From: Pseudoalteromonas luteoviolacea S2607
GTDB lineage: Bacteria > Pseudomonadota > Gammaproteobacteria > Enterobacterales > Alteromonadaceae
Direction of reading: 5' to 3'
DNA length: 64,000 nt
NCBI RefSeq assembly: GCF_001625575.1
Contig: NZ_AUXV01000003.1
Location: 124,001-188,000 of the forward strand
Shown here: positions 37,830-46,808 of the stretch, one piece after another
How positions within the stretch are numbered: the stretch's first letter is position 1
Layout of the letters: every line of letters starts with the position of its first letter
Made by a program: the position numbers and the translations under genes
The notes under the pieces: model-generated
Database searches by the model: none
Told to the model about the DNA's origin: nothing
What the model saw: only the letters and a program-made list of their open reading frames with translations

Positions 37830-38105
37830 CTAAAGGTTTACTTGATCTTTAAGACCTTTACCCGCTTTGAACGTTGGGATATTTGCTGCAGGGATTTGGA
37901 TCTCGTCGCCTGTTTGAGGGTTACGACCAGTACGTGCAGCACGCTCTTTTACAGAGAAAGTACCAAAACCAACTAGTGCTACTGAATCACCTTCTTTTAG
38001 AGCTTCAGTTACAGCACTAGTTAAAGCATCTAATGCACGGCCAGCTGCCGTTTTAGAGATATCAGCGTCGTTCGCTATCTTTTCAACTAGTTGAGCTTTG
38101 TTCAT
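37830..38105 (-). CDS. hupB: DNA-binding protein HU
   Basis: The 91-residue protein is a canonical HU/IHF-family histone-like protein: [27 protein letters not shown] helices, then [31 protein letters not shown], the beta-arm that intercalates into bent DNA (with the conserved GRNPxTG). The segment [14 protein letters not shown] is closer to E. coli HupB than HupA, but the subunit assignment is tentative. It forms dimers that compact the nucleoid. It stands alone here, not next to lon as hupB often is. Confidence 0.95.
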   Translation of the reverse strand: MNKAQLVEKIANDADISKTAAGRALDALTSAVTEALKEGDSVALVGFGTFSVKERAARTGRNPQTGDEIQIPAANIPTFKAGKGLKDQVNL

Positions 38106-38243
38106 TATAAAATTCCTATATTTTTATTTTCTGCCGGAGCGAATTCTATGTTTATCCATTTTTGCCCTTTGTGCAAGTGCAAATTCACGTATAGGCCAAT
38201 TATTTCGCTCTGTTTGTCCTTATATTGCGCGGATTTAGCTAAT

Positions 38244-38774
38244 TTAGGTACCTAAAACGCCACCCGTACCGATTTTGCGTTTTAATTTAGGATGACTGTT
38301 AAGCCACCTTAATCCTTCAAATCCACAATACCAAAGACCGCCGTAAACTAACCAAAAGTATAATGTCGGGTTTGCGGTCATCAAAAGGTCTGCTTGTTGC
38401 CCAGCGTAATAGCTCCCTGGGGCTCCCAACCAGATCAGTGGAACACGGACCTTGAGTGATAAAGTAAACAATTTAGCCATAGATTCCCTAAAACTAAAAA
38501 GTAGCGTACACCACAGCAATATAAGCCATATAGGTATGGTAGCGCCTACGTAACTAATCACGTTTGTGCTAATTGCAATAACCTCGACCATCAAGCCAAT
38601 ACCCAACCCATAAAAAACAAATAAGCTGTCGCTTTTTCTGTCTCGGCTCATCACAACCATAATGACAATCGCGAGCAGCAACACAGGTATTGCCTGATGT
38701 TTCAGGAAAAAAACCGCGAACCAAGCGATTTGAAACACTAAAAAGTTAATAATTACAGAATGCCGTCTCATCAT
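38244..38774 (-). CDS. DUF2878 family membrane protein
   Basis: The 176-residue protein has about five hydrophobic helices and the pattern of DUF2878 (N-terminal INFLVFQIAWFAVFF, mid AISTNVISYVGATIPIWLILLWC, APGSYYAGQQADL). Function is unknown, but the gene repeatedly accompanies Cfa-like/DUF1365/ECF sigma clusters. It overlaps the methyltransferase gene by 29 bp and is the last gene of the sigma-ChrR operon. Confidence 0.85.
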   Translation of the reverse strand: MMRRHSVIINFLVFQIAWFAVFFLKHQAIPVLLLAIVIMVVMSRDRKSDSLFVFYGLGIGLMVEVIAISTNVISYVGATIPIWLILLWCTLLFSFRESMAKLFTLSLKVRVPLIWLGAPGSYYAGQQADLLMTANPTLYFWLVYGGLWYCGFEGLRWLNSHPKLKRKIGTGGVLGT

Positions 38775-40008
38775 TGTTCAAATGCCTAGGCTTTCTAGCT
38801 ACTAAATGTACTGCACTGGTCGCTCTTTGCTTAAATCCACCTTCGCAGTAACACAAATAAAATTCCCAAAGCCTGTAAAAGCGCTGATCGAACTTTTTAT
38901 TATTGAGGGATGGCCATGCTCGATTGAAACGTACCCGCCAGTCATACAAGGTTTTAGCATAATGTAAACCGATATCTTTAATGGAGTGCACTACCATATC
39001 CGTGTTATTACAGATTTGCTTGCTCATTTCTGTCACTGATGGAAGACACCCACCAGGGAATATATATTGCTGAATGAAGTCAGAGTTTTTTAAGTAGTGT
39101 TGATATCTCTGGCATGCGATGGTTATAGCTTGTATTAGCATCACGCCATTAGGTTTTAATAATGTACTGCACTTTTCGAAGAAGCCGCTTAGATACTCAT
39201 GCCCAACAGCCTCAATCATCTCAATTGATACCAACTTGTCAAAGCGACCGTTTAGCTCCCTATAATCATCCTTCAATAACGTGATTTGGTTTTGTAGCCC
39301 TAGTTTGTCAATTTTTTCTTTTACGAAAGCGTATTGTTCTTCAGAAATCGTTGTCGTTGTCACCTTGCAACCATAATTTTGTGCAGCATAAATTGCGAAA
39401 GCTCCCCACCCAGTGCCAATCTCGATTACGTGATCTCCTGCTTGCAGGTCTACTTGCTCGCAGATCTGCTTGAGCTTGTGGTTTTGTGCATCTTCAAGAG
39501 ATGCATTGTGGGTTGGATAAACGGCGCTCGAATAAAGCATCTCCTCGCTTAAAAAAGCACTGTAGAGGTCGTTGCCTAGGTCGTAGTGCGCCACAATATT
39601 TTTCTTCGACCCTGCTTTGGTATTACGATTTCTAAAATGCGTAACTTTGTTCATCAAGCCAGACAACAACGCAAATTTCTTTTCGAATTTATCTAACACG
39701 TCTTGATTGACAACGAATATTTCGATCAATTTGGTCAGGTCTGAACACTCCCAAAACCCTAAAATGTAGGACTCCCCCGCGCCCACGCTTCCCCCTAGTG
39801 CAAATTTAGAATACATTTGCTGCGAAAGCACATTTATGGTCACTGATTGGTCACTGCTATGAACGCCAAAACTGTATTCTTGTGAGCCGTCTATAAGTTT
39901 AATATGCCCCCAAGTGATCTGATCCAGCGCCGTTAATACAAGCTTCTTACAAACTTTACTGGTCCAGCTGTCGGTTACATCACTATAGGGTTGTGTCGTT
40001 TTTTCCAT
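38746..40008 (-). CDS. Cyclopropane-fatty-acyl-phospholipid synthase-like methyltransferase
   Basis: The 420-residue SAM-dependent enzyme acts on unsaturated acyl chains of membrane phospholipids. Visible are the NIVAHYDLGNDLYSAFLSEEMLYSSAVYP block, the SAM-binding VIEIGTGWGAFAIYAA (near residue 195), the SIEMIEAVGHEYL catalytic block with the bicarbonate-site Glu, and FIQQYIFPGGCLPS. Length is close to E. coli Cfa (382) with an N-terminal extension. In this operon it may make cyclopropane fatty acids, or a methylated acyl chain en route to furan fatty acids as in the Rhodobacter RpoE-ChrR regulon; the two cannot be separated by eye. Confidence 0.92.
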   Translation of the reverse strand: MEKTTQPYSDVTDSWTSKVCKKLVLTALDQITWGHIKLIDGSQEYSFGVHSSDQSVTINVLSQQMYSKFALGGSVGAGESYILGFWECSDLTKLIEIFVVNQDVLDKFEKKFALLSGLMNKVTHFRNRNTKAGSKKNIVAHYDLGNDLYSAFLSEEMLYSSAVYPTHNASLEDAQNHKLKQICEQVDLQAGDHVIEIGTGWGAFAIYAAQNYGCKVTTTTISEEQYAFVKEKIDKLGLQNQITLLKDDYRELNGRFDKLVSIEMIEAVGHEYLSGFFEKCSTLLKPNGVMLIQAITIACQRYQHYLKNSDFIQQYIFPGGCLPSVTEMSKQICNNTDMVVHSIKDIGLHYAKTLYDWRVRFNRAWPSLNNKKFDQRFYRLWEFYLCYCEGGFKQRATSAVHLVARKPRHLNNDETAFCNY

Positions 40009-40009
40009 C

Positions 40010-40735
40010 TTACAAACTTCCGGGGTGACTAATAAAAGGAACTTTTTTCATGAATAGCTTTAAAGCTTGCCAGTAAATACCTTTCAGTATCGTAAAGGTC
40101 ATCGCTGGAAAACGCTTTAGCAATGAGGTCACCGCCTGCCGTTCGAGTGGCACTCTCTGTAACCTCAAAGTCGCATCAAAAAGAAGTTCGCGTTGATTTT
40201 TGTTTTCGATATGGACAAAGGCATGCTGCGCTGGGGCTTTGATATGCCAATGATATTCCATATCTAAATTCATAAAAGGTGATACGTGGAAGGTCTTCTT
40301 AAAGTTCACTTTCTTTCCGAGCGGAACCAGATAATAATGACGCTCATTCCAAGGCGTATTGCTTACCTCTGCGATCATATGGGTGTAGGTATCAGCATCT
40401 TTGGAAAAAAAATAAAAGTTAACAGGGCTAAAATAATAGCCGAAACATCGACATTGCCCCATTAAATACACTTGGCTGCCAGACGCATCAACACCGAGCT
40501 CTCTACTTTTATCCAATGCGCGCTGCTTTAAATCATTGCTTTCGCCATCTAAGTAGTCCTGTTGGCAAAATTTCAAGATTTTTCGCCCTCTGGTCCCAAA
40601 CATAGGGTGGATGTCATCGAGATACTGCTGTTCATCTAGGTCTATACACATCATATACATGGGGTATTTAAAGTTATGAGATGATACAGAGTAACGTCTA
40701 TGCCTCACGTCCCCCACATAGATGGCACTTCTCAA
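40010..40735 (-). CDS. DUF1365 family protein
   Basis: The 241-residue protein matches DUF1365: [30 protein letters not shown] at the N-terminus, [16 protein letters not shown], then [15 protein letters not shown] and KTFHVSPFM. The function is unsettled, but the gene nearly always sits between an FAD oxidoreductase and a Cfa-like methyltransferase, suggesting lipid modification. The start is TTG at 40735, seven bases after AGGAG, overlapping the upstream stop as TTGA. The methyltransferase gene begins 1 bp after its stop. Confidence 0.88.
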   Translation of the reverse strand: MRSAIYVGDVRHRRYSVSSHNFKYPMYMMCIDLDEQQYLDDIHPMFGTRGRKILKFCQQDYLDGESNDLKQRALDKSRELGVDASGSQVYLMGQCRCFGYYFSPVNFYFFSKDADTYTHMIAEVSNTPWNERHYYLVPLGKKVNFKKTFHVSPFMNLDMEYHWHIKAPAQHAFVHIENKNQRELLFDATLRLQRVPLERQAVTSLLKRFPAMTFTILKGIYWQALKLFMKKVPFISHPGSL

Positions 40736-41985
40736 AACTCTACTCCTAGCTTTTTGGCAACATCAACTGCACTTCTGACGCCATCTTCATGAAACCCATT
40801 GAACCAATATGCTCCACAAAAAAAGGTTTTCTTTACACCGTCAACTTCATTTTTGCGTTTTTGCGCCGCGATACTTCGAGTGTTAAAGACAGGATGAAAA
40901 TATTCAAATTTTTGGATGATCTTGTCAGGTGCAATGTGTTCGTCATTATTTAGAGTCACACAAAACTGCTGGTTGCACTCTAGCTTTTGCAGTATGTTCA
41001 TCTGGTAAGTCACAGTTGCAGGCCTTGTTTGCCCTTCGTCTAGTAGGTAATTCCAACTAGCCCAAGCTGCTGTTCTTTTTGGTAATAAATTGGTATCAGT
41101 ATGCAGAACCACGCTATTTGGCGTGTACTCAATTGCACCAAGTATCTCCTGCTCTAATTCAGTTGCGTCTGCCAATAGCGCCAATGCTTGATCTGAATGA
41201 CAAGCAAACACGACTTCGTCAAATCGCTCAACAGTGCCACCTTCAAAAACAATCTCAACCCCCTCGCTTTCTCGTGTAACACGCTTTATGTCTGCGTTCA
41301 GCCTGATATTGTTTTTATAAGATTGTGTTAAAGGCGCAATATACTGCTTTGAGCCACCCGGAATAACGTACCATTGAGGCCTACCAGCAACGTCTAATAA
41401 CCCATGATTGTAGAAAAAGCGAATAAAAAACTGGATTTCAAAATCTAACATCCCCTTCAAGCTTGTTGACCAAATCGCAGCACCCATGGGTAAGATATAG
41501 TGGCTTTTGAAAAAGTCGTCGAAACCGTGCGCATCTAAAAATTCACCAAGGTTCTTATGTTCAGAGTAATCACCACTGTGATAAAGCGCTTTTGCGATAC
41601 GATTAAATTTAACGATATTGTACAAAAAATGCCAAAATTTGAGCGACAATATATTGCGCTTTTGCGCAAACAACGACGCAAATGTATGACCGTTGTACTC
41701 AAAATCACGCTCTGCGGTTTTTACACTAAAACTCATTTGCGTTGGGTTACGGCCCACATTTATCTCGTCGAGTAACTTTTCAAAAAGAGGGTAAGTTCTA
41801 TCATTAAAAACGATAAAACCAGTATCAACAGCAATATTGCCCTCTGGTGTTTCCACGTCAATCGTCGCGGTATGACCCCCAAGCCTGCTGTCCTTTTCGA
41901 AAAGAGTAATATTATGCTTTTTATTCAGTAAATAAGCTGCTGTCATTCCAGATATACCGGAACCAATGATTGCTATTTTTTTCAA
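40732..41985 (-). CDS. FAD-dependent amine-oxidase-like oxidoreductase
   Basis: The flavoprotein begins [20 protein letters not shown], a canonical dinucleotide-binding fold, followed by [13 protein letters not shown] and [15 protein letters not shown] place the start at TTG 41985 because it follows AAAGGAT by six bases and overlaps the SDR stop as TTGA; an in-frame ATG at 42015 lacks a ribosome site and would overlap the SDR gene by 34 bp. The 417-residue protein belongs to the phytoene-desaturase/amine-oxidase group conserved in RpoE-ChrR regulons, where a homologue is implicated in acyl-chain desaturation for furan fatty acids. Its substrate here is inferred, not seen. Confidence 0.9.
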   Translation of the reverse strand: MKKIAIIGSGISGMTAAYLLNKKHNITLFEKDSRLGGHTATIDVETPEGNIAVDTGFIVFNDRTYPLFEKLLDEINVGRNPTQMSFSVKTAERDFEYNGHTFASLFAQKRNILSLKFWHFLYNIVKFNRIAKALYHSGDYSEHKNLGEFLDAHGFDDFFKSHYILPMGAAIWSTSLKGMLDFEIQFFIRFFYNHGLLDVAGRPQWYVIPGGSKQYIAPLTQSYKNNIRLNADIKRVTRESEGVEIVFEGGTVERFDEVVFACHSDQALALLADATELEQEILGAIEYTPNSVVLHTDTNLLPKRTAAWASWNYLLDEGQTRPATVTYQMNILQKLECNQQFCVTLNNDEHIAPDKIIQKFEYFHPVFNTRSIAAQKRKNEVDGVKKTFFCGAYWFNGFHEDGVRSAVDVAKKLGVEF

Positions 41986-42704
41986 CGTTTTATCCTTTTT
42001 GCTAGAGGCAGCCATAAACTAAATGGGAGTAGTGAGAATAACTTAAGTAACAAAGTGAAGCGCTTGGGAAAGTGTATTTCTTTTTTACGACGCTCTACCC
42101 CTTCATATATTTTTTCACATGCTTTTTCTACTGTGACCAAAAATGGCATTGGAAAGTCATTTTTATCCGTCAACGGCGTCTCTACAAACCCTGGGTGAAC
42201 TAAAGTCACATCAATATTTTCTAATTCGACTTGCATGACGCGCGTTAAATAGCTTAATGCCGCCTTGGATGCTCCATAAGCTTGCGCTCTGGGCAGCGGC
42301 AAAAAGCTCGCGCTAGAACTGACTATAACCAACTGACCATTGAGCTTTATCTTGGGAAGCAAAGCCTCAATACAATACCCAGTTGCAATGACGTTGGCAT
42401 TTATAACTCTTTCAAACAGTTCGGAGTCAAAATGCAGCGCGTCGTCGATGTATTCACACACACCGGCATTTAGTATCACAATATCCACTTGTTCCATGTC
42501 ACTAAACGCATTTGCAACTTGCGCTTTCTCTGTCATATCAAACTTTAATGATTGAACGTTTTGCGCTTCAAGCCTTTTGAGCTTATCTTCATTGCGACCA
42601 CATGCAACAACATGATGTGCCTTGGAATAAAGATTAACTAGGCCTTCACCAATTCCCGATGTTGCTCCCGTAATCAGTACTCTTTTAAGCCCAGACCCAG
42701 TCAT
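41982..42704 (-). CDS. Short-chain dehydrogenase/reductase
   Basis: The 240-residue classical SDR has the cofactor motif TGATSGIGEGLV (near residue 13), NAGV, and the catalytic Ser then YGASK (Tyr-x-x-x-Lys, near residues 145-149). The C-terminal hydrophobic and basic tail ([19 protein letters not shown]) suggests membrane association, fitting a lipid substrate. The start ATG overlaps the NTF2-like stop (ATGA). The substrate is unknown. Confidence 0.92.
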   Translation of the reverse strand: MTGSGLKRVLITGATSGIGEGLVNLYSKAHHVVACGRNEDKLKRLEAQNVQSLKFDMTEKAQVANAFSDMEQVDIVILNAGVCEYIDDALHFDSELFERVINANVIATGYCIEALLPKIKLNGQLVIVSSSASFLPLPRAQAYGASKAALSYLTRVMQVELENIDVTLVHPGFVETPLTDKNDFPMPFLVTVEKACEKIYEGVERRKKEIHFPKRFTLLLKLFSLLPFSLWLPLAKRIKR

Positions 42705-43126
42705 GAGGTTGCTCTCTTTTCTATGGTTTTTATTACGTTACCTAACAGAGGAATATTGCGATATAACAACGCACCCACGTCAAAATAATCACGATGGTTA
42801 ACCACTTTCGCCCCTTTAAACGTCAGTTTGCTATGCCCTGCTACCGTGATTGTCTTTTTAGCGTTTAATCGACTGTGGGAAAACTTCATATCCCAGTAAA
42901 GAAATCCCATGTTATCTATAACGAAATGCTCATTAATATCGAATGAGATAGAGTTGACATTTGCATACATGTTTTCAAAGTACTTTGTCAAAGCCTCTAA
43001 ACCTTTTACCTCATGAAGAGGGTCTGTAAATACAATTTCCTCGTCATATATATTTTTCAGTAGATTGAGATTTTTATCTGATAACTTGTTGTATATATCA
43101 ACAAAATTGATAAGGTGCTGTTCCAT
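42701..43126 (-). CDS. NTF2-like (SnoaL-type) protein
   Basis: The 141-residue cone-shaped fold protein shows FVDIYNKLSDKNLNLLKNIYDEEIVFTDPLHEVKGLEAL at its N-terminus and a central FLYWDMKFSH strand, typical of nuclear-transport-factor-2-like domains. Members act as isomerases, hydrolases or lipid-binding partners. It sits between photolyase (3 bp away) and SDR (ATGA overlap) genes in the ECF sigma operon, where it is a recurrent but uncharacterised member. Confidence 0.85.
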   Translation of the reverse strand: MEQHLINFVDIYNKLSDKNLNLLKNIYDEEIVFTDPLHEVKGLEALTKYFENMYANVNSISFDINEHFVIDNMGFLYWDMKFSHSRLNAKKTITVAGHSKLTFKGAKVVNHRDYFDVGALLYRNIPLLGNVIKTIEKRATS

Positions 43127-43129
43127 ACT

Positions 43130-44512
43130 TTATACCTTAAATGCAGCAAGCGCTCTTTCCCTTGCAGCCTTATGCTCAACAATAGGTGCCGAATACTCTT
43201 TATCGCCAAACGCACTCAGATAATCGTGCGGAAAGTGAATATATTTAGATGGCACTGACTCTAATTCATGTACGTATTTACGGATAAAAGTGCCATCAGG
43301 ATCAAATTTCTCGCTTTGCGTTATTGGATTAAATATTCTGAAATAAGGCTGAGCATCACAACCTGTGCTCGCAGCCCATTGCCACCCACCATTATTTGAT
43401 GCCAAGTCTCCATCTATTAGCTTACTCATAAAATAAGACTCACCCCATCTCCAATCGATCAATAGATGCTTAGTCAAAAAGCTGGCGACAATCATTCTAA
43501 GCCGATTATGCATCCATCCAGTTTGGTTTAATTGTCGCATTGCTGCGTCAACAATTGGGTATCCTGTTTTTCCTTCACACCACGCTTTAAACTGGTTTAC
43601 TTGATTTAACCATGCTACAGAATTGTACTTCTCGTTAAAATTGTACCCTTTGCAAAGTTTTGGATAGACAAACATTAAGTGCCTATAAAACTCTCTCCAT
43701 ATTAATTCATTTATGTAAGAGAACTCTGCTGACTTAGTACGGATTAAAACATCTGGTGTCTCATATTGAATGCGGCCTATTAACTCAGTGACCGAAATGA
43801 TACCAAGCGCTAAATATGGACTTAAACCAGATGTCCCTTTAATACTGGGTATATCGCGTTGTGCGTCATACTTATGAACTTTTTCAAAAATAAACTGTGA
43901 GATTACTTTTTCAATAACGTGATCTTCAACTGGCCACTTATCAGATACCCCATTTGATGACAGCGATTCAGGAAGTGCCCAGCCTATAGCCGCTCCGACA
44001 CGCTCCAGTCGGCGTCCAACAGAAAACATTCGTTCACAATTTATTGATAGCCACGCTTTTTTGAAAGGAGTGAACACTTTAAACATCTCACCCCCTTTGG
44101 TAACAATGCTGCCAGGTGGTGACAGCACGTCCCCGTCATATAAACGAAGCTCTACGCCAATCTTGCTACATGCTTTGTCTCTGTTGAGCTCATTTATTTC
44201 ATACTCTCTATTTGCATAGATTGTAGATACGTTATTTTGCTCAGCATACTGCTTAAGTTTACTCGGCAAAACTTCAAAATTATCACCATTAAGCACAATA
44301 AGCTTTATGCCAAGCTGTGCAAGCTCTTCACCTAAATACGCTACGCGTCGTTTGAGCAAATCCAGCTGGATTTCACTTGTGTTATGTTTTTGCCACTGTT
44401 TTTCACAAATAAAAAACAGCGCCTCTGTGGCGCCGTTATTAACTGCTTGAATAAGCGCTTCATTACCATGAAGCCGTAAATCACGCCTAAACCAAAATAT
44501 AGTCTTATTCAA
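43130..44512 (-). CDS. phrB: Deoxyribodipyrimidine photolyase
   Basis: The 460-residue class I CPD photolyase repairs UV-induced pyrimidine dimers using blue light. It has the N-terminal antenna domain (FWFRRDLRLHGNEAL) and the C-terminal FAD domain, with TGYPIVDAAMRQL, TGWMHNRLRMIVASFLTKHLLIDWRWGE and DGDLASNNGGWQWAASTGCDAQPYFRIFNP. Length matches E. coli PhrB (472). The start is TTG at 44512, overlapping the upstream stop as TTGA, with an AAGG ribosome site. Its place in the ECF sigma/ChrR operon fits light-stress induction. Confidence 0.96.
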   Translation of the reverse strand: MNKTIFWFRRDLRLHGNEALIQAVNNGATEALFFICEKQWQKHNTSEIQLDLLKRRVAYLGEELAQLGIKLIVLNGDNFEVLPSKLKQYAEQNNVSTIYANREYEINELNRDKACSKIGVELRLYDGDVLSPPGSIVTKGGEMFKVFTPFKKAWLSINCERMFSVGRRLERVGAAIGWALPESLSSNGVSDKWPVEDHVIEKVISQFIFEKVHKYDAQRDIPSIKGTSGLSPYLALGIISVTELIGRIQYETPDVLIRTKSAEFSYINELIWREFYRHLMFVYPKLCKGYNFNEKYNSVAWLNQVNQFKAWCEGKTGYPIVDAAMRQLNQTGWMHNRLRMIVASFLTKHLLIDWRWGESYFMSKLIDGDLASNNGGWQWAASTGCDAQPYFRIFNPITQSEKFDPDGTFIRKYVHELESVPSKYIHFPHDYLSAFGDKEYSAPIVEHKAARERALAAFKV

Positions 44513-45480
44513 ATTGAGAACCTTAGTTTTAAATCACTCGGGTATGGGTCAAAATACACTTGTTGTTGGAGATACGCTTTGGGGTGTACTCTCAGGTGAT
44601 GCTTAAGCAACGTTAGAGGTACATTAAGAGGGACCAAGCCCTTACGGTACTCATCAATCGCTTCTACCATCTCCGCTTTTTCGACCTGAGAAATATCATT
44701 CTTAAAATATCCTTGCAGGTGCGCTAGCGTATTTGCTTGGCCCTTTCTACTCGCCGGCTTTTTCAGCGCTGCCATCAGGCCTGAAATATAATCCTGCGCT
44801 AATTCATCACACGCTTTAGGGTCCCCTTCAGCCAATAAACGTCCCAACGTCCTATAAGCGCTATAGTTATGACTCATGAGCAAGTATTTGTGTTTGGCGT
44901 GAAAGTCAGTGAGCACCTTTTTGTTGACTGACTGCTCAGTTAACTCCTGCCACGACTTGTACACATATACACGCATCACAAAGTTTTCTCGCAAATGGAC
45001 ATCGTTAAGTCGTCCATTCTCTTCGCAAGGTAGTAAAGGGTTATGCTTCATTATTTGCTCAGCAAATGCGCCGATTCCTTCTGCCGATGCCCCCGTCCCA
45101 GTATCGTTATATACCTTGACGCGCTCCATTCCACAGCTAGGGCTTTTAGCGCAAAATACAAAACCAGACAAAGCCTTGGCCCGTGTTTTAGCAATGCGCT
45201 CACCATACTCTGTTAATTTTGGCCCGACATCTCCAGAGCCATCAGGCCTACACACCTTAATAACATCACCATATCTGACCTGGCGAATTGTATTTCGTGG
45301 TATCGGCATACCAATTGCTACCTCAGGACAGAACTTCACGTACTCGACGTGGTTAATAAATTCATCCATACAAAAGTTAGAGCGTTTGTGGCCTTTATCA
45401 AAACGCACGCGATCACCACCTAGACATGCACTAAGTCCAATTTGAATCGCGGTTTCAAAATGCTTTTCTGTGTTTGTCAT
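44509..45480 (-). CDS. DUF523-DUF1722 (YbgA-like) protein
   Basis: The 323-residue protein joins an N-terminal DUF523 domain (IGLSACLGGDRVRFDKGHKRS, VKFCPEVAIGMP, CAKSPSCGMERV, with conserved Cys that may bind an Fe-S cluster) and a C-terminal DUF1722 domain (KYLLMSHNYSAYRTLGRLL). DUF523 includes TudS thiouracil desulfidases; the role of the fusion is unknown. It adjoins photolyase, as ybgA does in E. coli. The start overlaps the ChrR stop by one base (TAATG). Confidence 0.9.
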   Translation of the reverse strand: MTNTEKHFETAIQIGLSACLGGDRVRFDKGHKRSNFCMDEFINHVEYVKFCPEVAIGMPIPRNTIRQVRYGDVIKVCRPDGSGDVGPKLTEYGERIAKTRAKALSGFVFCAKSPSCGMERVKVYNDTGTGASAEGIGAFAEQIMKHNPLLPCEENGRLNDVHLRENFVMRVYVYKSWQELTEQSVNKKVLTDFHAKHKYLLMSHNYSAYRTLGRLLAEGDPKACDELAQDYISGLMAALKKPASRKGQANTLAHLQGYFKNDISQVEKAEMVEAIDEYRKGLVPLNVPLTLLKHHLRVHPKAYLQQQVYFDPYPSDLKLRFSI

Positions 45481-46130
45481 TAGTAAATCAACTTTCCAAT
45501 AGGGTTGAGTAATTTGCTTAAGCCTTTATTGAAATGTAACGCATTATCCACCAACGTAAAGCACAAGCAGCCATCTTTTGTTCTTGGGCTATGGTTGTGT
45601 CGTCCATCTAACATGATGAAGTCACCGGGAACGTATTGTCCGCTTTCATCTTCAAACGTACCGTCTAGAAGCAATGTTAGTTCGAAACCTGTATGTGTAT
45701 GCTCAGGAATTTCTCCCCCCGGCTTAATGTGAAGCAAGCTGCTTCGCAAAGGGCCTTCATCCAATTCGAATCGTGCTCTAGACACTTTCCCTGCGTTCAT
45801 AAAACTACCCAGCTTTAGAGCAGCAATTGCACGAGGGAGTTGAACACGCTTGTCTTGATATTCAAAAACTTCAGGTTCTTGAGACACTAATTGGTCATAC
45901 ATAGATAGCTTTGTAATGTCGTCAATCATAGACTCAAATTCAAAGCTTTCTTTCTCTTCGCACGGCGCGTCAAAGGTCGCGCTTGCCTGCTGAACTTCAA
46001 GTAACTCGAACTCGTTACTACACTTGTCACACAATTCGATGTGCGCTGCAATAGCAACGCTGAGCCCTGCTGGCAGCTCCCCCAAAATGTGTTTTTGCAT
46101 AAGTTGTTTTGATGGGTGATATTTAATCAT
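45480..46130 (-). CDS. chrR: ChrR-type zinc anti-sigma factor
   Basis: The 216-residue protein has an N-terminal zinc anti-sigma domain with an upstream His (KHILGELP) and the HIELCDKC motif (H-x3-C-x2-C, about residues 32-39), which holds the partner sigma factor inactive. The C-terminal cupin domain (LLHIKPGGEIPEHTHTGFELTLLLDGTF, GDFIMLDGRHNHSP) carries the metal-binding His/Glu set of ChrR. In Rhodobacter, singlet oxygen triggers ChrR loss and sigma release. It overlaps the sigma gene stop by 8 bp. Confidence 0.93.
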   Translation of the reverse strand: MIKYHPSKQLMQKHILGELPAGLSVAIAAHIELCDKCSNEFELLEVQQASATFDAPCEEKESFEFESMIDDITKLSMYDQLVSQEPEVFEYQDKRVQLPRAIAALKLGSFMNAGKVSRARFELDEGPLRSSLLHIKPGGEIPEHTHTGFELTLLLDGTFEDESGQYVPGDFIMLDGRHNHSPRTKDGCLCFTLVDNALHFNKGLSKLLNPIGKLIY

Positions 46131-46746
46131 GCTGCTCTCCCAACTCCACTTTTAACTTCTTTAACGCCAAACGCAAACGTGATTTGACGGTCCCCACTGG
46201 AATGCCCAAATGTTGAGCGAGTTGCTCTTGTGTCATATCTTCAAAATAGACACCAACAACAACATCCCTCTGTGGTGCTGGTAAGCTCTTTATCTTTTCT
46301 TTCAACTGATTTGACTGTAAATGGTCCTTAAAGCTTTTCTCACAAACTTGTTCGTCGTGGAATAGCGGCCAAATCTCTTCACTTAAATTATCTTCTCGAT
46401 TACTCTTAATCTTACGAAGCGCATCAAATGATGCATTACGCATGATGGTGTAGACCCATGTCGTTGCAGCCCCTTTTTCGGGGTGATACAGCTTTGCCTT
46501 TCGCCAAACCGATGTCATCGTGTCTTGAACGAGTTCCATCGCCATTGCCTCTGAACCGAATTGCTTAATACCAAACCTTTTAATTTTGGGCGCAAAGTAT
46601 GAAAACAAGTACGCATACGCTTTCTTGTCTGCATGTGTGGCGACGTTTATTAATGCTTGCGTTAACTGCTCTGAAGGGGTTTCTTGCATCCCTACGTTTT
46701 TACCTTTTTGTATACGGCAATCTCTAGACTGCTCTAAACTAACCAT
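46123..46746 (-). CDS. ECF sigma factor, RpoE/ChrR-associated (ECF11-like)
   Basis: This sigma-70-family ECF factor has region 2 (YLFSYFAPKIKRFGIKQFG, MELVQDTMTSVWRKA) and region 4 (LPAPQRDVVVGVYFEDMTQEQLAQHLGIPVGTVKSRLRLALKKL). It directs RNA polymerase to photo-oxidative stress genes when freed from ChrR. Possible starts are ATG 46773, 46746 and 46689. If the candidate promoter at 46781-46808 is right, the transcript begins near 46774, which argues against 46773; I give 46746 (207 residues), while 46689 best matches the usual family N-terminus. It is the first gene of a ten-gene operon and probably autoregulates. Confidence 0.93.
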   Translation of the reverse strand: MVSLEQSRDCRIQKGKNVGMQETPSEQLTQALINVATHADKKAYAYLFSYFAPKIKRFGIKQFGSEAMAMELVQDTMTSVWRKAKLYHPEKGAATTWVYTIMRNASFDALRKIKSNREDNLSEEIWPLFHDEQVCEKSFKDHLQSNQLKEKIKSLPAPQRDVVVGVYFEDMTQEQLAQHLGIPVGTVKSRLRLALKKLKVELGEQHD

Positions 46747-46780
46747 AATCTCAACGCTCTCAGTCAGTAACATAATAGAC

Positions 46781-46808
46781 TATACGGAGGCATATCTCAT
46801 TTCGATCA
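46781..46808 (-). promoter_or_regulatory. Candidate ECF-type promoter of the sigma-chrR operon
   Basis: On the minus strand TGATCG (46808-46803) is followed after 16 bp by CGTATA (46786-46781). The -35 GATC core resembles that described for RpoE/ChrR-type ECF promoters. The -35 element overlaps the stop codon of the upstream LON-domain gene. Confidence 0.5.
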
